NCBI GenBank assembly: GCA_963643205.1
Contig: CAVIJJ010000024.1
Location: 1-24,756 of the forward strand
Length of the DNA: 24,756 nucleotides
Reading direction: 5' to 3'
Source: Phil1 sp963643205
Lineage (GTDB): Bacteria > Bacillota > Clostridia > Christensenellales > CAG-138
The translations under genes were made by a program, and so were the position numbers. Numbering within the stretch: the stretch's first letter is position 1; every line of letters begins with the position of its first letter. Shown here in pieces: positions 7,917-14,334 of this stretch. The notes under the pieces were generated by a model. The model was not told the DNA's origin. It was given only the letters and a program-made list of their open reading frames with translations, and did not search any database.

Positions 7917-7968
7917 AAAAGCTCACTTATGTATCTCCCATGGCCTAACGATACATAAATAAGCTTTT
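7917..7968 (-). terminator. Attenuator hairpin in the leader of the SMR gene
   Basis: On the minus strand, 7950-7968 pairs with 7917-7935 over most of its length (stem of about 17 pairs with a small internal mismatch) around a 14-base loop, followed by TTTTATTTTTAT. It sits between promoter and ribosome site of its own gene, so it must act by premature termination. The loop contains GGCC, complementary in three bases to the GCCG loop of the hairpin just upstream. Confidence 0.75.
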
Positions 7969-7991
7969 GCGGTTACCCGGCGGCAACTCGC
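7969..7991 (-). ncRNA. Candidate riboswitch aptamer hairpin of the SMR leader
   Basis: Immediately before the attenuator the transcript folds as GCG-(A bulge)-GTTGCC / GGTAAC-CGC with tetraloop GCCG: nine pairs, one bulge. Together with the terminator it gives 'short bulged hairpin + terminator with complementary loops'. Gdx-type genes are classic targets of guanidine riboswitches. The guanidine-I, -II (paired ACGR loops) and -III signatures are absent. A two-hairpin, terminator-coupled design is what I recall of the guanidine-IV (mepA motif) class in Clostridia, but I cannot verify its consensus here. Confidence 0.4.
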
Positions 7992-7998
7992 TTAGATT

Positions 7999-8027
7999 AT
8001 GGTATTATTATATGCCGCGCTTGTCAA
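7999..8027 (-). promoter_or_regulatory. Promoter of the SMR gene
   Basis: On the minus strand a perfect TTGACA (8022-8027) is followed after 17 bases by TACCAT (7999-8004). The overlapping CATAAT (7996-8001) is a closer -10 match but at 20 bases. Either puts the start just before the bulged hairpin at 7991, so both leader hairpins are transcribed. Confidence 0.6.
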
Positions 8028-8039
8028 GCCGACCTATGC

Positions 8040-8311
8040 CCTATAACTGAATGTACATTTTTCAAAAAAAATAATGGTAAATCCTGCTGAGACTATTGAA
8101 ATTAATATTAATTCTGCTATGACAGAGCCATAGAATGAATAAGTAACGATAATTATTTTGAAAACAGGCAATTTATAAGCATGTAAGCATAACTTAATAT
8201 TTGAAAAACAAGGAGAGGGGAGGATATACCGTTGCGCTGTACACACTAAAAATATGTATGGTACAAAAAACCGGTAAATGAACACACTACTCAAAAATAT
8301 TAAAATGAAAG
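8040..8311. other. AT-rich gene-poor stretch
   Basis: No supported gene is seen. An 86-codon minus-strand reading exists but has no ribosome site and an unlikely composition for this genome. A purine-rich AAGGAGAGGGGAGG near 8209-8222 looks like a ribosome site with no start codon at a usable distance. With the permease fragment that follows, the stretch is best read as decayed former coding DNA. Confidence 0.5.
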
Positions 8312-8323
8312 GTGGTTAATTAT

Positions 8324-8548
8324 ATGGCGGAATGCAACGGTTGGTCTGTCGGCGACAAGCTTTCGCTGTCTTTTTACGAGGCCAAATATAATTTCACAAT
8401 GCAATATTCGCAAAGCAAGTTTGCCGCGCCCACAATGGACTACTTTGACGAAGGTGAATACGAGATCGTTGGCCTATTCTCCGGAAACGTGCGCGTATCT
8501 CAAAATGTATCAGGTTACTCAATGGGCGATGGGCTGATACAGCCGTAA
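8324..8548 (+). pseudogene. Fragment of an FtsX/MacB-type ABC permease extracytoplasmic domain
   Basis: The 74-codon piece contains NGWSVGDKLSLSF and later YEIVGLFSG, the 'GxxVGDxLxL ... FxIVGIFS' pattern of the periplasmic core domain of MacB-like permeases. Full permeases have about 400-800 residues with four or more membrane helices; none of these is present, so this is a remnant. It is preceded by AAAGGTGG at about the right distance from the ATG at 8324, so a short peptide might still be made. No partner ATPase is nearby. Confidence 0.5.
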
Positions 8549-8609
8549 TCGCGGCAGAATTAAATGATGCGGCGGAATAAGGAAATTTCTTTTTCCGTCA
8601 ATAAAGGTA

Positions 8610-8618
8610 TGTTATAAT
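8610..8618 (+). promoter_or_regulatory. Extended -10 promoter of the amino-acid importer
   Basis: TGTTATAAT is a TG-n-TATAAT extended -10 box, 63 bases before the chosen ATG. The -35 region is only T-rich. Confidence 0.5.
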
Positions 8619-8681
8619 GTATCAGGCTTGCGTGGCTGTGCGTTGCCCCGCGGCCTGATATTGCTTTTGCCGGGAGATTTT

Positions 8682-10928
8682 ATGAGGCGTAAGCTTGTTT
8701 GTTTCATGCTGCTTGTCTGCATGCTGGCCACTTTTGCGTTTGGCTGCTCGGAAAACGAAAAAACTAAAATAAAAAGCCTTGATGATATCAATAAACAGGG
8801 CTTTAATCTTGGCGTACCTCAGGGCTCGAACAGCGAAATCGCCTCAAGGGAGCTTTTTCCGAATGCCCAAATAACGGTGTTTAATTCCGTTGCCGACGCA
8901 GTCGCGGCGGTAAGCGCGGGCAAACTCGATGGTTTCGCGTTTGATGAGATTGTGCTGAACGGTTATTGTCAGGCGGATGATACGCTTACGGTTATGGATG
9001 AAACGTTTGGAGACAGCGCATTTTATATCGGTATGGCTAAGGGCAGCGAGAATCTGCTTAAGAATATAAACGCCGTTATTAAAACTCTCAAAGAGGATGG
9101 CACGCTTGATGATATGGAAGAGCGCTGGATAGACGGTACGGATCGTGCCATGCCCAATCTTATCCCTCCCGAAAACCCGGTAGGCACGCTCAGAATTCTT
9201 ACTGACGCGGTCGTTGTGCCGTTTGGCTATATTTCCGAAAACGCCGAATGTATAGGGTTTGATATCGAGTTTGGAATGCGCATAGCTTATGCGCTTAATA
9301 TGGATTATTCCGTGCAAACAATGAACTTTGAATCCCTTATTCCTTCCCTGCTTTCCGGAAAGGGAGACATTATTATATCAAATCTTACATATACCGAGGA
9401 GCGCGCGAAGCAAATTTTATATTCGGATCAATATCTGGCTTCTTCCTCCGGTGTACTCGTATTAAAGGAACGTTATGAAACCGCGCCGAGCGTTACATTC
9501 AGTTTGACAGAAAAGCAAATGGAAGAAGCGCTTTCAACAGCTAAAATAGGCGTTACCAGCGGGTCGATTACCGAAATACGGCTGAAAGACAGATTTGCGG
9601 ACGCTCAAATAATGGATTATAACTCCCGCATGGACGCGTTGACAGCATTAGCTGCCGGCAGAATCGACTATGCCGTTTTGCCGAATCCGCAGGTAATATT
9701 ATTTGTAACGCAGCAAAACGGCGGCTTTGCATACTGTACAAATCCGCTGTACGTGAATCCTGAAAGCTACGTTGTAGCAAAGGGCAATGACGAACTGCGA
9801 AATAAAATCAACCGGGTCATAGCCCGCTTCAAAGAGGACGGAACCATAGATCATATATTTGAAAAATGGACAGCAGGGCAATACTCTATGGATGATGTTC
9901 CCAAATGTACCGAAGGGGAAGTCCTGAATGTAGCCATAAGTACTACGGACGAGCCGATAAGCTTTATTTACAATAATGAAATCGCGGGCTTCGATTGTGA
10001 GCTGATTCAGCGTATAGCTTACGAGTTGGGCATGCAGGTAAACTTTATGAATATGTCATTCGGGGCAACGCTTAATGCCGTGGCCAGCGGCAAGGCGGAT
10101 TTAGCCGTAGGCTTTACTTATACTGAAGAACGCGCTAAAGAAGTTGATTTTACCGATGCGTATTTTGATCTGGAAATAGTTATGGTGCAGAAAAACGAAT
10201 CTGCGCAAACCGAAATCTCCGCGTTGGATAAATTCATAAGCAGCTTTACAGGAACGTTTATAACTGAAAATCGATGGAAGCTGTTCGTAGACGGCATTAA
10301 AATAACGGTAATAATAAGCGTATGCGCGTATATAATGGGAACAGTTGTGGGAATTATACTCTGCGTAATGCTAAATTCGCGCTCGGCGTTCTGTCGCGGT
10401 TTTGCCGCCGTATACGGAAAAACAGTAACCGGAATACCTATTCTTGTTTGGCTGATGATACTTTATTATATGGTATTTAAGAGCGTGGATATACCGGCCA
10501 TTGTGGTTGCCGTAATAGGCTTTGGCCTTGAAACGGGAGCATCGCTTTCGGGCGTATTCAAAACAGGCCTTGATTCCGTTGATAAGGGTCAGATTGAGGC
10601 CGCTACCGCGCTCGGATTTATGCCGTTTGATACGTTCCGCCGCATAGTGTTTCCGCAGGCGGCGGCAAGAATATTTAACCTGTATATGGGGCAGTTTGTA
10701 TCGCTCGTAAAATCAACCTCTGTTGTGGGTTATATCGCTATTATGGATCTTACCAAGGTTAGCGATATCGTGCGTAGCAGAACGTATCAGGCGTTTTTCC
10801 CGCTTATCGCAACCGCGCTTATATACTTTGGCGTAACAAGCGTATTTATAGAGCTTCTTAAGCTTGTTCAGCGCAGGCTTAATCCAAGGCTTCGCAAGAA
10901 TGTTCTGAAGGGAGTAAAAACAAGATGA
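8682..10928 (+). CDS. Fused substrate-binding/permease protein of a polar amino-acid ABC importer
   Basis: A 748-aa single-chain importer. Residues 1-22 look like a lipoprotein signal (basic start, hydrophobic core, FAFGC with the cysteine at 22). Three SBP_bac_3-type segments follow: about 30-152 resembles only the second lobe; about 168-397 is a complete two-lobe domain; about 413-506 resembles only the first lobe, with its 'GFDCELIQRIAYELG' and 'TYTEERAKEVDF' blocks. From about 525 to 748 comes a HisM/GlnP-type permease with the EAA loop GQIEAATALGFMPFD...FPQA at 636-660. A start is possible at 8628, but GGGAG at 8672-8676 and the signal peptide favour the ATG at 8682. It overlaps the ATPase gene by four bases (ATGA). 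Which amino acid is carried cannot be told. Confidence 0.88.
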   Translation: MRRKLVCFMLLVCMLATFAFGCSENEKTKIKSLDDINKQGFNLGVPQGSNSEIASRELFPNAQITVFNSVADAVAAVSAGKLDGFAFDEIVLNGYCQADDTLTVMDETFGDSAFYIGMAKGSENLLKNINAVIKTLKEDGTLDDMEERWIDGTDRAMPNLIPPENPVGTLRILTDAVVVPFGYISENAECIGFDIEFGMRIAYALNMDYSVQTMNFESLIPSLLSGKGDIIISNLTYTEERAKQILYSDQYLASSSGVLVLKERYETAPSVTFSLTEKQMEEALSTAKIGVTSGSITEIRLKDRFADAQIMDYNSRMDALTALAAGRIDYAVLPNPQVILFVTQQNGGFAYCTNPLYVNPESYVVAKGNDELRNKINRVIARFKEDGTIDHIFEKWTAGQYSMDDVPKCTEGEVLNVAISTTDEPISFIYNNEIAGFDCELIQRIAYELGMQVNFMNMSFGATLNAVASGKADLAVGFTYTEERAKEVDFTDAYFDLEIVMVQKNESAQTEISALDKFISSFTGTFITENRWKLFVDGIKITVIISVCAYIMGTVVGIILCVMLNSRSAFCRGFAAVYGKTVTGIPILVWLMILYYMVFKSVDIPAIVVAVIGFGLETGASLSGVFKTGLDSVDKGQIEAATALGFMPFDTFRRIVFPQAAARIFNLYMGQFVSLVKSTSVVGYIAIMDLTKVSDIVRSRTYQAFFPLIATALIYFGVTSVFIELLKLVQRRLNPRLRKNVLKGVKTR

Positions 10929-11998
10929 TAAGGGTAGAACATCTCAGAAAATGCTTTGAAAACGAAATACTTAAGGATATCAGCGTTGATATAAACGATG
11001 GTGACGTTATATCCATAATAGGCCCGTCAGGCTGCGGGAAGAGCACGTTCATGCGCTGCCTTAATCTTCTCGAAACCCCTACCTCGGGCAAAATATATAT
11101 AGACGGGCAGGATATAACCGCCGCCGATAAAAAGCAGCTTGCGAAGCTAAGGCAAAAGATGGGCATGGTGTTCCAGTCCTTCAATCTTTTTAACCACATG
11201 ACGATTATAGAAAACGTTATGCTGGGGCCTGTGAATCTGCTTGGCATGGATAAGCAAACGGCTTATGACGAGGGCATGAAGCTGCTTGATTCCGTTGGAC
11301 TTGGCAGCAAAGCGCTCTCTTATCCGGATATGCTTTCGGGCGGCCAAAAGCAGCGCGTGGCTATTGCAAGAACCCTTGCCATGAAGCCGGAGGTAATATT
11401 GTTTGATGAACCCACGTCCGCGCTTGACCCGACAATGGTAAGCGAGGTTTTGGGCGTTATGCAGCGCCTTGCGGACAAGGGAATGACAATGCTTATCGTT
11501 ACGCACGAAATGAGCTTTGCCGAAAACGTGAGTAACCGTGTTTTCTATATGGACGAAAAGGGCATATACGAGGACGGTACTCCGCAGCAGATATTCCGAA
11601 ATCCTCAAAAGCCCAAAACGCGGGACTTTATATATAAAATTCGTTCGTTTACATACGATATTAACGGCGCGACGTTTGACTTTTATGAACTTCTCGGCCA
11701 ATCGGTCGATTTTATGAAGGGCCAGCGCTTTGATGAAAAACGCATCCGCAACACCGTGCTTTTGGGTGAGGAGCTTATATTCAATCTGCTCTTCAATGAA
11801 ATAGGTGCCGAAAATGCGAACATAAAACTGAACTTCCGTTATTCCGAAAAGCTGGATACTGCCGAGATGGTGTTCGAGGGCGAGCAGATAAGCGCGGATA
11901 TAGCATCAAAGTTCAAGGACGAAATTTCGGAGCGCATAATCAAAAAGCTCTCCAAAGAAATTCGCGCCGAAAACGGAAAAATGACTGTTGTAATGTAA
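10925..11998 (+). CDS. Polar amino-acid ABC ATPase with an extra C-terminal domain
   Basis: A 357-aa ATPase, about 110 residues longer than the usual 240-250 of GlnQ-type proteins. Walker A GPSGCGKST at 33-41, Q-loop VFQSF at 82-86, signature LSGGQKQR at 137-144, Walker B VILFDEP at 157-163, switch H194. The nucleotide-binding domain ends near 240. The extension (about 245-357) contains LLGEELIFNLLFNEIG, faintly like the N-box helix of GHKL/anti-sigma-type ATPase domains, then a beta-rich stretch and a charged helix. I do not assign it a function; it is not the CBS or NIL domain seen in some relatives. Translationally coupled to the preceding gene and followed by a terminator. Confidence 0.92.
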   Translation: MIRVEHLRKCFENEILKDISVDINDGDVISIIGPSGCGKSTFMRCLNLLETPTSGKIYIDGQDITAADKKQLAKLRQKMGMVFQSFNLFNHMTIIENVMLGPVNLLGMDKQTAYDEGMKLLDSVGLGSKALSYPDMLSGGQKQRVAIARTLAMKPEVILFDEPTSALDPTMVSEVLGVMQRLADKGMTMLIVTHEMSFAENVSNRVFYMDEKGIYEDGTPQQIFRNPQKPKTRDFIYKIRSFTYDINGATFDFYELLGQSVDFMKGQRFDEKRIRNTVLLGEELIFNLLFNEIGAENANIKLNFRYSEKLDTAEMVFEGEQISADIASKFKDEISERIIKKLSKEIRAENGKMTVVM

Positions 11999-12023
11999 AA
12001 CCAAGCATCAATTTGACTAAGAG

Positions 12024-12060
12024 CGGCACTCCGAATAAACGGGGTGCCGTTTAATTTTAT
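12024..12060 (+). terminator. Intrinsic terminator of the amino-acid importer operon
   Basis: Arms 12024-12033 and 12040-12049 pair in ten positions (one G-T) around AATAAA, followed by TTTAATTTTAT. Confidence 0.88.
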
Positions 12061-12148
12061 AAGTCAAACTTTAGCATAAAAGTCTATACTTGGAGCAGAG
12101 TTTTATGTATACTGTATATTGATAATTCGTCAAAAAGGAGAAACGGAT

Positions 12149-13012
12149 ATGGACAAAAACATAAGAAGTCAATTATTGTCTATAGGTGAAATGGCGGAGG
12201 CGAACCGTGTTTCGATTGCCACGCTGCGCCTTTATGACCAAATGGGACTCTTAAAGCCGAGCTACCGGGATGAGGAGACGAATTACAGATATTACGACAT
12301 ACGCCAAACCTCCAGATTGGATATAATCAGGTATATGCGAAATCTGGACATGAGCCTGTCGGAAATTCAGACCCTGCTTGAAAAAGAGGATATAATGCTT
12401 ATTGAGCAGAAGCTTATCGAGAAAAACAACCAGATTCATCAGCAGATGCGCGATCTTAAGTCCATGCACGAGGCTGTGGAGCGTACGATTCAGTCAATTG
12501 AGCGCTATCGAAAATCGCCGGCAAGCGGCACCATCTCGCTGGAGTTTATTGACCAGCGGCATATATTGTATATCCCTTGTACGGAAAACTTTTATTCAGG
12601 CGGCGTTGTCGCGTATGAAAAGGCCGTTAATGACCTCAGAAGAGATCTGATGAAGCGCAATATCCCGCAGCTTCTTTCCTATAATCTCGGGACCAGCGTG
12701 AAAAAAGAGGACTTTGAGAAGCGTTCTCTTATTGCCGATAAAATCTTCATTTTCGGCGATAAGCATCTGCGGGACTACGGGGAAAACATCCAGGTTATAG
12801 AAAGCGGTATGTTCGCCTGCATTTACCTTGACGATTTTGACCAGGAAGCCGACGGCGCGGAAAAACTGTTAGAGTATTGCCGCGATAATTGCTATACCCT
12901 GAACGGCGATTATATTTGCGAGGAAATGACGGAACTGAACCTGTTTAACAACAAAAAGAGGAATATGTTTATAAGGCTCCAGATACCCGTAAAATTTTTG
13001 AGAAATAAATAA
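12149..13012 (+). CDS. MerR-family transcriptional regulator with BmrR/GyrI-like effector domain
   Basis: A 287-aa regulator. The N-terminal winged helix-turn-helix covers about 8-78 (LSIGEMAEANRVSIATLRLYDQMGLLKP, then YRYYD), followed by a dimerisation helix to about 125 and a C-terminal region (about 140-285) of the size of a GyrI-like small-molecule binding domain. An ATG at 12119 is in frame, but AAGGAG at 12136-12141 serves the ATG at 12149. The promoter directly downstream of its stop, before the dehydrogenase gene, has a 19-bp spacer, the layout MerR proteins activate by twisting DNA. It is therefore the likely activator of that gene. The effector is unknown. Confidence 0.9.
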   Translation: MDKNIRSQLLSIGEMAEANRVSIATLRLYDQMGLLKPSYRDEETNYRYYDIRQTSRLDIIRYMRNLDMSLSEIQTLLEKEDIMLIEQKLIEKNNQIHQQMRDLKSMHEAVERTIQSIERYRKSPASGTISLEFIDQRHILYIPCTENFYSGGVVAYEKAVNDLRRDLMKRNIPQLLSYNLGTSVKKEDFEKRSLIADKIFIFGDKHLRDYGENIQVIESGMFACIYLDDFDQEADGAEKLLEYCRDNCYTLNGDYICEEMTELNLFNNKKRNMFIRLQIPVKFLRNK

Positions 13013-13022
13013 CAAAAACTTC

Positions 13023-13053
13023 TTGACTCTCATCTGACATCATACTTTATACT
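13023..13053 (+). promoter_or_regulatory. MerR-type promoter with 19-bp spacer
   Basis: TTGACT (13023-13028) and TATACT (13048-13053) are both near-consensus but are 19 bases apart instead of 17. MerR-family activators bind such stretched spacers and realign the boxes. A short palindrome GTGCTTGAAGCAC follows at 13062-13074 near the start of the transcript. The upstream gene encodes a MerR protein. I see no clear dyad inside the spacer, which lowers the certainty. Confidence 0.55.
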
Positions 13054-13103
13054 CCATTACAGTGCTTGAAGCACGGAACACAAAAAGAAGAGGAGATACT
13101 ATC

Positions 13104-14126
13104 ATGGATAAGATCAAAATCGTTCAGTATGGTTGCGGAAAGATGAGCAAATACACCCTTCGTTACGCCTATGAGCATGGCGCTCAGATAGTAGGCGGCA
13201 TAGGCCACGGCGCGTCCGTCGGTCAGGATATAGGTGATTGGGCCGAGCTTGGCGTTAAGACCGGCGTTATAATTTCTGACAATGCCGAAAAAGTTCTTGA
13301 TGAGTGCGACGCTGACGTTGCCATCATCACCACCCGCAGCTTTATCGGCGATATTTACGAAGCCATCGAGCAGTGTGTAACCCGCGGCATCAATGTAATT
13401 ACAACCTGTGAAGAGGCCATATATCCCTGGACCACTTCCGCCGCCATGATCAATAAGCTTGACGCTTTGGCCAAGGAAAACGGCTGCACCATCACGGGCA
13501 GCGGTATGCAGGATATATTCTGGATAAATATGGTTGGCCTTGTCGCGGCCGGCTGCCATAACATTACAAAGATAAAGGGCGCGTACAGCTACAATGTGGA
13601 TGAATACGGCATCGCCCTTGCCCAGGCGCACGGCTGTGATCTTACTCCCGCTGAGTTCGAGGCGAAGATAGCCCATCCCACCGAGTTTGAGCCTTCCTAT
13701 GCCTGGAACGCCGCCGAGGCTATCTGCAACAAGCTTGGCCTCACCATTAAGAGTATTTCTCAGAAGCATGTGCCTTGCATTATAGACAAGGATATCCATA
13801 GCGAAACCCTCGGCAAGGATATCAAGGCCGGCAACGCCATTGGCATGTCCGCTGTTGTTACCATTGAAACCATGCAGGGTATTACCGTTGAAGAGCAGAC
13901 CATCGGCAAGGTTTATGGCCCCGACGATGGCGATATGTGCGATTGGGAAATCTTCGGCGAGCCCAAGACCGAGTTCCACGTTGTGAAGCCCGCTACCGTT
14001 GAGCATACCTGTGCCACGGTTGTAAACCGTATTCCTTCTCTGCTCCGCGCTCCCGGCGGCTACGTCACCTGCGATCAGCTTGAGCCCGTTGAGTATCTTA
14101 CCTATCCTCTGGAGTACTATTGCTAA
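13104..14126 (+). CDS. NAD(P)-dependent dehydrogenase like 2,4-diaminopentanoate dehydrogenase / dihydrodipicolinate reductase
   Basis: A 340-aa soluble oxidoreductase. The N-terminal Rossmann fold has a dinucleotide loop variant VQYGCGKMS (7-15); the phrases TTCEEAIYPW and TGSGMQDIFW are hallmarks I recall of the dehydrogenase family that includes Ord, the 2,4-diaminopentanoate dehydrogenase of clostridial ornithine fermentation. None of the other ornithine genes is in the window, so the substrate is unproven. AGGAGA lies 7 bases before the ATG at 13104; the ATG at 13062 is rejected because it lies inside the leader palindrome without a ribosome site. Codon use differs from the neighbours: ATC, ACC and AAG dominate where other genes here use ATA freely, suggesting strong expression. 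Confidence 0.75.
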   Translation: MDKIKIVQYGCGKMSKYTLRYAYEHGAQIVGGIGHGASVGQDIGDWAELGVKTGVIISDNAEKVLDECDADVAIITTRSFIGDIYEAIEQCVTRGINVITTCEEAIYPWTTSAAMINKLDALAKENGCTITGSGMQDIFWINMVGLVAAGCHNITKIKGAYSYNVDEYGIALAQAHGCDLTPAEFEAKIAHPTEFEPSYAWNAAEAICNKLGLTIKSISQKHVPCIIDKDIHSETLGKDIKAGNAIGMSAVVTIETMQGITVEEQTIGKVYGPDDGDMCDWEIFGEPKTEFHVVKPATVEHTCATVVNRIPSLLRAPGGYVTCDQLEPVEYLTYPLEYYC

Positions 14127-14160
14127 AATAGACTTCGCGTAAAAACCAAACTGTAATAAA

Positions 14161-14187
14161 GGGAGCGCCTCGCAATGGGGCGCTCTC
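14161..14187 (+). terminator. Hairpin after the dehydrogenase gene
   Basis: Arms 14161-14169 and 14179-14187 form nine pairs (one G-T) around a 9-base loop. The tail AATCTGTATAAAT is poor in T, so termination may be weak. Confidence 0.55.
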
Positions 14188-14255
14188 AATCTGTATAAAT
14201 GGGTATTTGCTCGCCGAGGCAAATGCTTTCACTTACTTTTCACCGCTTTCAATGA

Positions 14256-14284
14256 TTGACCGCGGGCCGTATAGATGATAAACT
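14256..14284 (+). promoter_or_regulatory. Promoter of the radical SAM/RNase G operon
   Basis: TTGACC (14256-14261) and TAAACT (14279-14284) are separated by exactly 17 bases, 50 bases before the TTG start. An 8-base inverted repeat CCGCGGGC has one arm over the -35/spacer (14260-14267) and the other over the ribosome site (14317-14324). Confidence 0.6.
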
Positions 14285-14334
14285 TAATAAGTTTAATAAG
14301 TATATTGGGGCTGTGTGCCCGCGGAGGATAAAGT

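Noticed and set aside
7917..7960. Leader peptides ATG-TAT-CGT-TAG or ATG-GGA-GAT-ACA-TAA within the attenuator
   Set aside because: Both are only three or four codons long with no ribosome site; they arise from the hairpin sequence.
7917..7991. Guanidine-I, -II or -III riboswitch in the SMR leader
   Set aside because: The paired ACGR hairpin loops of class II and the conserved blocks of classes I and III are not present on the leader strand.
8034..8294. An 86-codon minus-strand hydrophobic frame
   Set aside because: AT-driven, no ribosome site, no resemblance to any family I know.
13047..14222. A 391-codon open frame antisense to the dehydrogenase gene
   Set aside because: It has no ribosome site, mirrors the strong codon bias of the real gene, and shows no domain-like pattern.
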